The notes below the pieces were generated by a model. The model worked only from the letters and a program-made list of their open reading frames with translations, did no database searches and was not told where the DNA came from. 35,322 nt of DNA. Origin: a virus. Positions 29,602 through 35,322 of this stretch are shown piece by piece. Location: positions 1 to 35,322 of the IMG/VR virus record IMGVR_UViG_3300036766_000661; one strand, written 5' to 3'. Position 1 is the first letter of the stretch. Every line of letters begins with the position of its first letter. Made by a program: the position numbers and the translations under genes.

Positions 29602-29691
29602 ATGACGGACCGCGTGACGCCGGAGGTCCGGCGAGCCGTGCTCCTTCGTGATCGTGGCCTGGCTCGTGGTGTCAGTGATGGGGGTGATGGG
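29602..29691 (+). pseudogene. Remnant of an HNH-type gene start
   Basis: ATG 29602 encodes TPEVRRAVLLRDRG, which resembles the common N-terminus of HNH nucleases, where the first zinc cysteines would follow. They are absent here and the sequence runs into the direct repeat at 29675. It looks like a 5' fragment left when the repeat-gene cassette was inserted. Confidence 0.35.
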
Positions 29692-29696
29692 ATGAC
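29675..29696 (+). repeat. 22-bp direct repeat, left boundary of a gene cassette
   Basis: The sequence GTGATGGGGG-T-GATGGGATGAC recurs at 30283-30304 with one T/C change. Both copies contain the start codon of the gene that follows. They bracket the gene at 29692 exactly. Confidence 0.75.
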
Positions 29697-30303
29697 CTCG
29701 TATTTCAAGGTGGTCCGCATCGCTGGCTCTGACTTTCGGACCGGCAGCGTCGACTACGGCGCGGCGCTCGTGTCGGGCCACGTGGTCCGACATCCGGGAT
29801 CGGCGATGGTCCCGGACGACGCCAGCACCTACCTGTCCGTGTCCATCTCGCCCACCGACTGCACCGGCTTTTCGTGGCCCTGCCGCCTGTTCCGGGTCGC
29901 GCCTGAGGGCGACATCCTGGGGGGCATGGACTACCCGAACAAGCGCGCCTGCCGCGCCCTGCGCGTCGTGGAGGAGCTGCCCGCGTGGCAGGCGTTCGGG
30001 CCGCACGGGCAGGACGTGGTGGCGGTCATCGATCGCGCCCGCACCCTGACGGCAGACGAGGCGAAGCGACTGGCTGCGGCTTGGACTGCGGCTTGGACTG
30101 CGGCTCGGACTGCGGCTCGGACTGCGGCTCGGACTGCGGCTTGGGATGCGGCTTGGGCTGCGGCTCGGACTGCGGCTTGGGATGCGGCTTGGGATGCGGC
30201 TTGGGCTGCGGCTTGGGCCTATCTCGTCCGCGACCTCATCACGCCGGGACAGTTCGCCCTGCTGGCAGGGCCGTGGCTCAGCGTGATGGGGGCGATGGGA
30301 TGA
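29692..30303 (+). CDS. Ala/Trp tetrapeptide-repeat protein, intact copy
   Basis: ATG 29692 (MTSYFKVVRIAGSDFRTGS) gives 203 residues. Residues ~1-120 are a folded domain ending ALRVVEELPAWQAF. Then ~12 tetrapeptides of the form A-A-W/R-T/D/A follow (DNA 30070-30220), and the end is VRDLITPGQFALLAGPW. The frame is open from ATG 29602, but that extension (MTDRVTPEVRRAVLLRDRG) looks like the beginning of a lost HNH gene. The repeats should form one long helix with a Trp/Arg stripe. It shares this repeat with the broken gene at 443. Function unknown. Confidence 0.7.
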   Translation: MTSYFKVVRIAGSDFRTGSVDYGAALVSGHVVRHPGSAMVPDDASTYLSVSISPTDCTGFSWPCRLFRVAPEGDILGGMDYPNKRACRALRVVEELPAWQAFGPHGQDVVAVIDRARTLTADEAKRLAAAWTAAWTAARTAARTAARTAAWDAAWAAARTAAWDAAWDAAWAAAWAYLVRDLITPGQFALLAGPWLSVMGAMG

Positions 30304-30304
30304 C
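30283..30304 (+). repeat. 22-bp direct repeat, right boundary of the cassette
   Basis: This matches 29675-29696 with one mismatch and supplies both the end of the repeat-protein gene and the ATG of the next gene. It implies duplication or homologous exchange at gene borders. Confidence 0.75.
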
Positions 30305-30506
30305 ACAGGCGGACAAGGCGGCTCTGGCGGACAAGGCGGCTCTGGCGGAGATCCTCCGCCTGCGGACCGAGGCCGCGTCCGCCGCGCTGCGCCGGCTGGA
30401 GCGACAGCCGGACTACGCCGCGCGCCTAGGCACCGACGAGGGCCAGGCTCTGATCGAGGCCGCCGGCCGCGAGGCCGACGCTGCCCGGAAGGCGGCACCG
30501 AAGTGA
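30300..30506 (+). CDS. Small helical protein with an internal heptad duplication
   Basis: ATG 30300 overlaps the previous stop. The 68-residue product begins MTQADKAALADKAALAEILR, with ADKAAL-type heptads in tandem (DNA repeats of 21 bases at 30310-30351). It is Ala/Arg/Glu-rich and predicted to be one or two helices. No family recognised. Confidence 0.6.
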   Translation: MTQADKAALADKAALAEILRLRTEAASAALRRLERQPDYAARLGTDEGQALIEAAGREADAARKAAPK

Positions 30507-30640
30507 TCAGGGAGGTGATCCGCGAGGCGTGGGCGCAGAGCCCCGCCAAGTTCATCGCCGGCGTCTTGCTCACGCCCGTCGCGCTGGTGGCGTGCTGGCT
30601 GATCGTGGTCGTGGTCATCATCGCGGGGAGTCCGGCATGA
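30503..30640 (+). CDS. Small single-helix membrane protein, paralogue of 26625
   Basis: GTG 30503 overlaps the previous stop. The 45-residue product has an amphipathic start and a membrane helix (FIAGVLLTPVALVACWLIVV) ending VVIIAGSPA. The shared layout and IIAG ending with the protein at 26625 suggest paralogues. No function can be assigned. Confidence 0.6.
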   Translation: MIREVIREAWAQSPAKFIAGVLLTPVALVACWLIVVVVIIAGSPA

Positions 30641-30735
30641 GCGGCTTGCTCGATCCGCACCGGCTGGCTTCCGTGATGCGTTCCCGGAACCGGCTGGTCG
30701 GGGTCCGCCACTACGGCGCCGAGGCGGGCGCGTGA
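30637..30735 (+). CDS. Tiny basic ORF (32 aa)
   Basis: ATG 30637 overlaps the previous stop (ATGA) and its own stop overlaps the next start. The product is MSGLLDPHRLASVMRSRNRL followed by a short tail. It is supported only by the overlap pattern. Confidence 0.4.
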   Translation: MSGLLDPHRLASVMRSRNRLVGVRHYGAEAGA

Positions 30736-30932
30736 TGGCTCCGGCGTGGCGCAGCCGTCATTCGGGGCAGCCCATCGTCCCGCTGCTCCTGGAGCGTCGC
30801 GATGGAGAACGGGAGTATCGCTGTCTGACCTGCCGCCGGCCCGTCTACCTGCCGCCGTGGACCCCGTCATGGCGTACCACGGCGTGGCGGCACTACTGGC
30901 GACGTTGGACCGGGCTGCGAGTGGCGGCATGA
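30735..30932 (+). CDS. Small Trp/Arg-rich protein with a CxxC
   Basis: The 65-residue product (from ATG 30735; GTG 30732 also possible) has one CLTC pair and a C-terminus rich in Trp, Arg and Tyr (PPWTPSWRTTAWRHYWRRW). It is in the overlapping early gene series. It may bind nucleic acid. No family recognised. Confidence 0.5.
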   Translation: MAPAWRSRHSGQPIVPLLLERRDGEREYRCLTCRRPVYLPPWTPSWRTTAWRHYWRRWTGLRVAA

Positions 30933-31135
30933 ACGCCTCCAGCATCGCCCAGCACCTCGGCATCCGAGTGGCGCCGGTCCGTCGCTACCCGCCAGCCTCG
31001 CACATGTCCGAGGACCTGCTGATCCGGGCCTACGGCGGGCTGCCTGCGGCCATGGACGACCTAGAGCGACGGCAGCGAGAGTTGGCGGCCGAGACGATCG
31101 CGGCGGAGCGGCGGGTCGCGGAGGAGAGCGCGTGA
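30929..31135 (+). CDS. Small helical early protein (68 aa)
   Basis: ATG 30929 overlaps the preceding stop. The product begins MNASSIAQHLGIRVAPVRRY and ends in a charged helix (DDLERRQRELAAETIAAERR) that may form a coiled coil. Its stop overlaps the methyltransferase start. The longer open frame upstream is a shadow. Unknown function. Confidence 0.6.
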   Translation: MNASSIAQHLGIRVAPVRRYPPASHMSEDLLIRAYGGLPAAMDDLERRQRELAAETIAAERRVAEESA

Positions 31136-32301
31136 CGCCGTACTTCACCGACGCCTGGCTCTCCATCTTCGAGGGTGACTGCCGCGAGGTCATGGCGACG
31201 ATGGAGCCGGAGTCGGTCCATTGCGTCGTGACGAGCCCTCCATATTGGGGGCTTCGGGATTACGGGACTGCGACGTGGGCCGGCGGGGATGCGGGCTGCG
31301 ACCACAAGGGGGCACCGCTGGCCTCCTCCTCCTCCTCCTCCTTGGCGGGCTATTCGTCGGAGCACGTCAAGGTTCGGACGAACACGATGCCGATGGGTGC
31401 GACGTGCCGGAAGTGTGGCGCCACCCGCATCGACGCTCAACTCGGACTCGAACAGACGCCCGAGGAATACGTCGCTGTGATGGTGGCCGTGTTCCGGGAG
31501 GTTCGGCGCGTCCTGCGAGCCGACGGCACGCTCTGGCTCAATCTCGGGGACAGCTACGCGACTGGGGCAGGAGCCGTGGGTGATCGTCCTGGCGGTGGCG
31601 CTCAGGGTGACGTATGGTCGGGCGCGGGTCCTCGCGGGACGCGAGGCGGGTCATCGAAGCAACCACACACGGGAGCGGCGATCGGTCCGATGACGCAGCC
31701 GAACAGGATGCCGTTGCCCGGCCTCAAGCCCAAGGATCTCGTCGGTATCCCATGGCGGGTCGCGTTCGCCCTCCAGGCGGACGGCTGGTACCTGCGTTCG
31801 GACATCATCTGGGCCAAGCCGAATCCGATGCCCGAGTCGGTGACGGACCGCCCGACCAAGAGTCACGAGTACCTGTTCCTGCTGAGCAAGAGCGCCCGGT
31901 ACTTCTGGGACGCCGACGCGGTGAGGGAGCCATCCACCGGCACGCCGGGCGTCGGCAAGATGTCCTTTCGCGCCGATATCGGGGCCGGTGGCGTATGGCG
32001 CGACGAGGAGCGTACGGGCGACGTCTCGCAGCGCAACATCCGCTCCGTCTGGACAATCGCCACGGCGCCCTACCCCGGCGCCCACTTCGCGACCTTCCCA
32101 CAGAAACTGGTCGAGCCCTGCATCAAGGCGGGCTGCCCCGAGGGCGGGACGGTACTGGATCCGTTCGCGGGCACGGGGACCGTCGGTCTGGTCGCGCAAC
32201 GCCTCTCCCGCCGCGCGGTCCTCATCGATCTGAATGCCGACTACCTGCGCCAGTGCCTCATCCGCAACGCGCAGAAGCCACTCGGACTGGAGGCGGGCTG
32301 A
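31132..32301 (+). CDS. Beta-class DNA methyltransferase (N4-C or N6-A)
   Basis: The 389-residue enzyme has catalytic motif IV TSPPYWGLRDYG at ~37-48 and, near the C-terminus, motif I TVLDPFAGTGTVGLVAQRL. That order marks the beta class of N4-cytosine/N6-adenine methyltransferases. Between them lie a target-recognition region with a TCC-repeat-encoded Ser run (residues ~64-69), a CRKCGAT zinc-type pair, and conserved WLNLGDSYA and SDIIWAKPNPMPESV. GTG 31132 overlaps the previous stop. No restriction nuclease is nearby, so this is a solitary methyltransferase, likely for anti-restriction or control of replication. Confidence 0.9.
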   Translation: MTPYFTDAWLSIFEGDCREVMATMEPESVHCVVTSPPYWGLRDYGTATWAGGDAGCDHKGAPLASSSSSSLAGYSSEHVKVRTNTMPMGATCRKCGATRIDAQLGLEQTPEEYVAVMVAVFREVRRVLRADGTLWLNLGDSYATGAGAVGDRPGGGAQGDVWSGAGPRGTRGGSSKQPHTGAAIGPMTQPNRMPLPGLKPKDLVGIPWRVAFALQADGWYLRSDIIWAKPNPMPESVTDRPTKSHEYLFLLSKSARYFWDADAVREPSTGTPGVGKMSFRADIGAGGVWRDEERTGDVSQRNIRSVWTIATAPYPGAHFATFPQKLVEPCIKAGCPEGGTVLDPFAGTGTVGLVAQRLSRRAVLIDLNADYLRQCLIRNAQKPLGLEAG

Positions 32302-33170
32302 TGCCCTGGAGCCGTCTCGACGACACGTGGTACGACCACCCCAAGCTGATGGAGTTGCCCGCCCGCCTGCGCAACGCCGGGGCCGGTCTGCGGGATCGGG
32401 CGCTCTCCTGGAGCAACCGTCACCTCGCCGATGGCCATGTGCCCAATGCGGTGCTGCGGACGCTCAACTGCGCACCGGACCTCCGCGCCGCCTTGATCGC
32501 CGTGGGCCTCTTCCACGACGAGGGCACTGGCGTCGTCATCCACGACTACACGGACTACAACGAGACGCGGGCCGAGTTGCTGGAGCGACGGGCGAAGGCC
32601 GCCAAGGCCGGCAGGCTCGGTGGTCTGGCGAAGAAGCGAAACGCTAGCGATCCGCTAAGCATCGAGCCTATCGATCCGCTAGCACCTGCTAGCCAGTCGC
32701 TACCGCAATCGCTAGCCGAGCCGGCTACCAACGCGCGCCCGCGCAACGCGCCCGCGATCGCGCCGCCGCCTGGGCGCAACGCGCGACCCGTTCCCAGTCC
32801 CGTTCCCAGTGATTCTCCTTCTAGAGAGAATCGTTCTACAACCGCCGAACCCCGAGGTCCCGGGCTCAACGGGGCAGAGCGAGCCGACATCCAGGCGCTG
32901 CTCGACCGTGGCTGGAAGCGCGTCACGGCGAAGCAACGGTCGACGCTCGACGAGGTGCTCGATCGGCACGACGTGACGGGTCCAGACTGGGCGGCCAGGG
33001 TCATCCGCAACACGCCAGCCGATGCGGATCCGCTCGCCGACGTCATGGCCGCTGACCGCGCCTGGCAGGCCGAGCAACGAGAGCGAGCCGACCGCGAGGA
33101 TGCCCGGTGGGCAGCGACCAAGCGGGCCGAAGCCGAGCTCGCCGCCGGTGTCCTCGAGGCGCTGACATGA
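32301..33170 (+). CDS. Replication initiation protein (lambda O-like organisation)
   Basis: The 289-residue protein begins MPWSRLDDTWYDHPKLMELP, continuing with LRDRALSWSNRHLADGHVPN. This is the winged-helix DNA-binding start of phage replisome organisers. A long low-complexity linker (~115-190) follows and the C-terminal ~95 residues are helical and charged. The linker's DNA (32643-32832) is dense in short repeats and ends in an AT-richer palindrome, so the origin probably lies inside the gene, as in lambda O. It would bind these repeats and recruit the host helicase. No helicase or primase gene is seen in the window. Confidence 0.75.
   Translation: MPWSRLDDTWYDHPKLMELPARLRNAGAGLRDRALSWSNRHLADGHVPNAVLRTLNCAPDLRAALIAVGLFHDEGTGVVIHDYTDYNETRAELLERRAKAAKAGRLGGLAKKRNASDPLSIEPIDPLAPASQSLPQSLAEPATNARPRNAPAIAPPPGRNARPVPSPVPSDSPSRENRSTTAEPRGPGLNGAERADIQALLDRGWKRVTAKQRSTLDEVLDRHDVTGPDWAARVIRNTPADADPLADVMAADRAWQAEQRERADREDARWAATKRAEAELAAGVLEALT
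32643..32832. other. Candidate replication origin within the replication gene
   Basis: Seven GCTAGC-type boxes occur in 32643-32729: four exact GCTAGC (32643, 32678, 32688, 32711) plus GCTAAGC and two GCTACC. They use four CTA leucine codons, otherwise very rare here, which suggests selection on DNA. Next come two GCGCAACGCGC units, a perfect tandem 12-mer CCCGTTCCCAGT (32787-32810), and the inverted repeat GATTCTC...GAGAATC (32811-32832) in locally AT-richer DNA. Iterons followed by an AT-rich unwinding site are typical of phage origins. Confidence 0.6.
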
Positions 33171-33424
33171 GCCGAGCGTCGGCATGCGTCCTCTGCGGCA
33201 GCGAGACGTCCGAGACGCACCGATCGCTCATCGCATGGACGGATCCGCAGCCCGGCCGGGCGTATGCGACGGGCGATCGGTGCCTCGATCGGCCTGCCTG
33301 CCGAGCCCGCGTCGAGGCGAGCGGAGAGCGCTGGGAGGTTGACGACGGGACGCCTGCACCGCGGCCTGTGGCCGTGCAGTCCGAGCCGGCCGGCCATGAC
33401 GAGCTCGAGGACGTCTTCGCATGA
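33167..33424 (+). CDS. Zinc-ribbon protein near the resolvase gene
   Basis: The 85-residue protein starts at ATG 33167 with a CVLCGSETSETH zinc pair and a second cysteine cluster (DRCLDRPACRARVE). It has an acidic C-terminal tail. It overlaps the replication gene's stop. Probably a small nucleic-acid-associated zinc protein. No exact family. Confidence 0.6.
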   Translation: MSRASACVLCGSETSETHRSLIAWTDPQPGRAYATGDRCLDRPACRARVEASGERWEVDDGTPAPRPVAVQSEPAGHDELEDVFA

Positions 33425-33546
33425 TCGACCGGGTAGGGGGGTCGATTTCTCGTGGATCGGCCGTCGGCGTAGGACCGCATGGAAGCCACGCTTGCGCGCG
33501 GAACGGTTTCGCCGTTTTTGTTAGCGTGCCCCGGAGCCCCGCATGA
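33421..33546 (+). CDS. Possible 41-aa ORF over the second cos-like element
   Basis: ATG 33421 overlaps the previous stop and its TGA overlaps the RusA ATG, so it fills the gap exactly. The product is Gly/Ser/Val-rich (MIDRVGGSISRGSAVG...). Most of its DNA is the copied element at 33423-33489 and a terminator-like hairpin, so it may be open by chance. Confidence 0.25.
   Translation: MIDRVGGSISRGSAVGVGPHGSHACARNGFAVFVSVPRSPA
33423..33489. other. Second copy of the bipartite cos-like element
   Basis: GGGTAGGGGGGTCGA (33431-33445) and AGGACCGCATGGAAGCCAC (33471-33489) repeat the blocks at 5152 and 5193. The first is exact, the second has one mismatch, and the spacing differs by one base. A preceding GATCGA is also shared. 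Its place next to RusA in the replication region is unexpected for a packaging site. Confidence 0.5.
33502..33521 (+). terminator. Intrinsic terminator-like hairpin before rusA
   Basis: AACGG-TTTCG-CCGTT is followed by TTTG. The stem is short (5 bp) but has the T-run that other hairpins in this genome lack. It would attenuate early transcription before the resolvase gene. Confidence 0.5.
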
Positions 33547-34001
33547 CCGCCCGCATCGTCTTCGAGGTCGCCGGTCACCCCGTCCCCCAGGGTTCCACCA
33601 GGGCCTTCGTCCGCGGCAAGCGGGCCATCACGACCAACGACCCAACCGGGCGCATCGAGCGTTGGCGCGGCGACGTGCGGTCAGCCGCCAGGGCCGTGCT
33701 GCCGCCGGGCTGGGAGCGGCTGACCGGACCCGTCGAGGTGAGCGCGACGTTCCGCATCGCCCGCCCCAAGTCGCACTTCCTGCCGGTCACCAAGTCCCGC
33801 CACGTGCCCGTCCTCCGTGACGACGCGCCGATCTGGTGCACCACGGCGCCTGACGCCGACAAGCTCCTTCGCGCCATTTTTGATGCCCTCTCGCTCGTCG
33901 TCTACGTCGACGACCGCCAGGTCGCCCTCATCGGGCCGACCGTGAAGGTCTGGAGCACGCTGCCCGGCGCGCTGATCATCGCCGGCGAGATCGTCCCATG
34001 A
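33543..34001 (+). CDS. rusA: RusA-type Holliday junction resolvase
   Basis: The 152-residue enzyme has the RusA opening (RIVFEVAGHPVPQGSTRAF) with basic residues, and the catalytic acidic motif PDADKLLRAIFDAL...VYVDDRQV, containing the three conserved aspartates. It acts as a dimer that cuts four-way DNA junctions, resolving replication and recombination intermediates before packaging. It is the last plus-strand gene of the early operon and converges with a minus-strand regulator gene 16 bases away. Confidence 0.88.
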   Translation: MTARIVFEVAGHPVPQGSTRAFVRGKRAITTNDPTGRIERWRGDVRSAARAVLPPGWERLTGPVEVSATFRIARPKSHFLPVTKSRHVPVLRDDAPIWCTTAPDADKLLRAIFDALSLVVYVDDRQVALIGPTVKVWSTLPGALIIAGEIVP

Positions 34002-34017
34002 GCCGCACCGTCCTCGC

Positions 34018-34170
34018 CTACGTCGCCGCCCAGCGCTCGACGTCGGACCACGCCCAGATCGGACCCGCCAGCGCCGCGAGCGGCTCGGGAAAGTCGGCGT
34101 GACGCCGGCGCCACGAGTGGACGGTGCCCGGCGCCGTGCCGAGACGCTGGGCAATCTCGACGGTGGACAC
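34018..34170 (-). CDS. Second HTH unit after an in-frame TGA
   Basis: GTG 34170 gives a 50-residue AlpA-like HTH: VSTVEIAQRLGTAPGTVHSW, then RRRHADFPEPLAALAGPIWA and WSDVERWAAT. It is in the same frame as the HTH gene upstream and separated from it only by TGA (34189-34191) and six sense codons (EERDDL). It closely parallels the first unit (DLVGVAEIAQRTGV...SWRRRH). The ribosome site (AGAGGA) is rather far, 13 bases. It may be a separate protein, a read-through extension, or the second half of a two-HTH protein broken by a stop. Confidence 0.6.
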   Translation of the reverse strand: MSTVEIAQRLGTAPGTVHSWRRRHADFPEPLAALAGPIWAWSDVERWAAT

Positions 34171-34188
34171 GAGATCGTCCCGTTCCTC

Positions 34189-34593
34189 TCAGCCCTTCCG
34201 TGGCCGTCCCGGCCGACGAGGGATGGTGACCCACGCGGCCACGCTGCCCCAGGACCAGACCGGTCCCGCCGCGAGCTGCACGATCGGCGCGGGGAAGTCG
34301 TCGGGATGCCGCCGCCGCCAGCTCTGGACGGTCGCGACCGCGACACCGGTCCGCTGGGCGATCTCCGCGACGCCGACAAGATCCCAGTCCGGCCGATCGG
34401 TCAAGTTGCCGGCCTCGTCCACACCGCGCATCTGGACTCGCTCCACGAGCATGTCGAGCGCCTCGGCCCGCGTCGCGAAGCCCCGACCACGCTTGTCGAT
34501 CGCATCGGCCTCGCGATCGACGATGTACCAGCGGTCGGCGAGGTCGTCGCTGCCGCTGAGCTGATTGCCTCGCTGGACCGCAAAGCGTGTCAT
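34189..34593 (-). CDS. AlpA/MerR-like HTH regulator
   Basis: ATG 34593 has GAGGAGA upstream. The 134-residue protein has an N-terminal alpha/beta domain (DRWYIVDREADAIDKRGRGF, then ATRAEALDMLVERV). A C-terminal HTH follows (WDLVGVAEIAQRTGVAVATV, then QSWRRRHPDDFPAPI), with wing WSWGSVAAWV. The HTH type is shared by excisionases and small phage regulators. It is the middle gene of a minus-strand operon that faces the RlpA-like gene, so it may control that promoter region or the early operon end. Confidence 0.7.
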   Translation of the reverse strand: MTRFAVQRGNQLSGSDDLADRWYIVDREADAIDKRGRGFATRAEALDMLVERVQMRGVDEAGNLTDRPDWDLVGVAEIAQRTGVAVATVQSWRRRHPDDFPAPIVQLAAGPVWSWGSVAAWVTIPRRPGRPRKG

Positions 34594-34620
34594 CTCGTGT
34601 CTCCTCTCGCTGCTGACCGG

Positions 34621-34908
34621 TCAGGACCGGCAGTCGCCGTCGCAGTAGGTGCCGCAGCGGCGGCAGGTGTCGGAGGCGGTCGCGGGACGATTGGCCTGTA
34701 CGCGATCCCAGACTCGCTCCATGGCCCGCATCTCGGCGCCGGTGCTGGGGACCTCGCGGTCCTCCGACCTCGCCGGCCCAGCGACCATGGCGGCGACCGC
34801 CTCCGCACCGATGCACGGGGTGCAGTGCATGTAGCTGTGCTCGTGTCCCTGTGCCTCATGCTCCTGGATCGTCATCGCCTTGACCCCTGTCTCGCTGATC
34901 GACTGCAT
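34621..34908 (-). CDS. Small His/Cys-rich protein, first gene of the minus regulatory operon
   Basis: From ATG 34908 (95 residues) the product contains EHEAQGHEHSYMHCTPC and a C-terminal TCRRCGTYCDGDC, so it should bind zinc. ATG 34875 (MTIQEHEAQGHEHS) is an alternative start. I prefer 34908 because the promoter at 34915-34942 places transcription start at that ATG, giving a leaderless mRNA as for cro. Function unknown. Confidence 0.55.
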   Translation of the reverse strand: MQSISETGVKAMTIQEHEAQGHEHSYMHCTPCIGAEAVAAMVAGPARSEDREVPSTGAEMRAMERVWDRVQANRPATASDTCRRCGTYCDGDCRS

Positions 34909-34911
34909 ATC

Positions 34912-34942
34912 AGTAGTATGCACTACTTGCGGCACTTGTCAA
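34912..34942 (-). promoter_or_regulatory. Promoter with a palindromic operator for the minus regulatory operon
   Basis: Minus strand: -35 TTGACA (34937-34942), spacer 16, -10 CATACT (34915-34920), then six bases to ATG 34908, the same distance as at cro. The inverted repeat AGTAGT-ATGC-ACTACT (34912-34927, plus strand) covers the -10. It has the same 6-4-6 geometry as the immunity operators but a different sequence. Confidence 0.6.
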
Positions 34943-35009
34943 GCCCCTGTGTGCAGTTTCTCGCGACGATGTTGGCGCCCCTGACGCCGCCGCTGGGAGG
35001 AGCGTTGGG

Positions 35010-35322
35010 GTGAATCTCGCAGCAGCAACAACCACGGGGTGCCTCCTCGCCCTCGTCCTCATCATCGGAGCATCGGCTCCGCGCCCGGCCCAGCTTGCCG
35101 CGCCTGTCCCCTCCCGTGACCTGTCCGGGAGCGCCACGGGCGCAATGGCTCCTGGGCCGAGCGGGGCGCCGAGCGTCTCGACGGTCTCCAGTCCGCCGGG
35201 AAGTCCGAGAATCGGCCATAGGTTGGCATCGCTACCCGGACCAGATGCCCGCTTCGGCGCCCCGTGGCGGGGGGGGGGCCGCCGGCGAGCGGCGCGCCCC
35301 CCCCCCGGGGCCCCCCGCCCGG
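35010..35322 (+). CDS. RlpA-like secreted protein, N-terminal part (runs off window end)
   Basis: This GTG-start frame has a strong ribosome site (GGGAGGA at 34995-35001, 9 bases before the start). It opens with a signal-peptide-like segment: a short N-region, a hydrophobic core LLALVLIIGASA and an Ala-rich cleavage region near residue 30. A low-complexity Pro/Ser/Gly linker follows. No lipobox cysteine sits after the hydrophobic core, so secretion rather than lipidation is inferred. The frame stays open to the window end. Near 35238-35264 it encodes GPDARFGAP, which matches GPEARFGAP in the frame of the gene at the window start. I read the two as one gene split by linearising a circular sequence, giving about 223 residues. 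Bases after ~35264 are G/C homopolymers and are probably not real sequence. Confidence 0.75.
   Translation, partial: MNLAAATTTGCLLALVLIIGASAPRPAQLAAPVPSRDLSGSATGAMAPGPSGAPSVSTVSSPPGSPRIGHRLASLPGPDARFGAPWRGGGRRRAARPPPGAPRP

Noticed and set aside
30070-30220. A CRISPR-like repeat array
   Set aside because: The 12-base units are directly adjacent without spacers and are in frame with an Ala/Trp repeat protein.
33998-34102. A 34-aa plus-strand ORF overlapping the rusA stop
   Set aside because: It lies opposite the minus-strand HTH unit (34018-34170), which has a recognisable domain, and its product is low complexity.
35264-35322. Real coding sequence or a structured end after 35264
   Set aside because: Long runs of G and C with no match to the sequence following base 28 look like assembly or sequencing noise.

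Overview
The window is most likely one complete, circularly permuted genome of a temperate siphovirus with an HK97-type head. The host is a very GC-rich bacterium, either an actinobacterium or something with similar codon use such as a high-GC Chloroflexota; the sequence does not settle which. Three things argue for a free phage form rather than an integrated prophage. First, the two ends match: positions 1-28 and 35236-35263 agree at 26 of 28 bases. Second, that match joins one reading frame across the break, so a signal-peptide-bearing RlpA-like protein starts at 35010 and finishes at 446. Third, a single 3' half of a tRNA-Arg(UCU) gene lies beside the integrase, as expected for attP, and no complete tRNA-Arg is present. 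The last ~59 bases are G/C homopolymers that look like assembly noise.

Layout (circular map, starting at the integration module). 938-2976: excisionase-like HTH, tyrosine integrase, attP core with flanking arm-type repeats, and a small LuxR-type HTH. 3043-3156: an initiator-like tRNA(CAU) followed by a hairpin. 3184-4853: probable lysis cassette (XhlA-like membrane protein, papain-family peptidase, holin-like protein, small one-helix membrane protein). 4853-9640: HNH nuclease, candidate cos element, small and large terminase, portal, prohead protease. 9668-13952: major capsid protein with an unusual N-terminal membrane helix, beta-rich decoration-type proteins, connector proteins. 13949-21686: gp10-like protein, tail tube, tail chaperones joined by a -1 frameshift at CCCAAAC, tape measure, hub and fibre proteins, ending in a terminator.

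21797-24518 (minus strand): an accessory island with a membrane/coiled-coil/GAF-like protein, a HIRAN-BRCT protein, an overlapping toxin-antitoxin pair and a frameshifted SHOCT-like gene. 24624-25476: the immunity switch, with a repressor and a Cro-like protein facing away from each other across three 16-bp operators and two TTGACA promoters; the Cro transcript is predicted to be leaderless. 25473-34001: a long early operon of tightly overlapping genes that includes an MT-A70 methyltransferase, a Cas4-like nuclease next to a phiC31-Gp3-like protein, an Ala/Trp-repeat gene cassette, a beta-class DNA methyltransferase, a replication protein whose gene appears to carry the origin, and a RusA resolvase. 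34018-34908 (minus strand): a small regulatory operon with two tandem HTH units split by an in-frame TGA, under its own palindrome-covered promoter. 35010 to 941 (through the junction): the RlpA-like protein and a repeat-disrupted Ala/Trp protein.

How the parts work together: the switch at 25.1-25.3 kb chooses between lysogeny (repressor, integration at tRNA-Arg) and lytic growth (early operon: DNA modification, replication, recombination). The late genes from 3.2 to 21.7 kb package, assemble and lyse. No canonical lysozyme or amidase is visible, so the papain-like peptidase and the RlpA-like protein are the only candidate wall-active enzymes.
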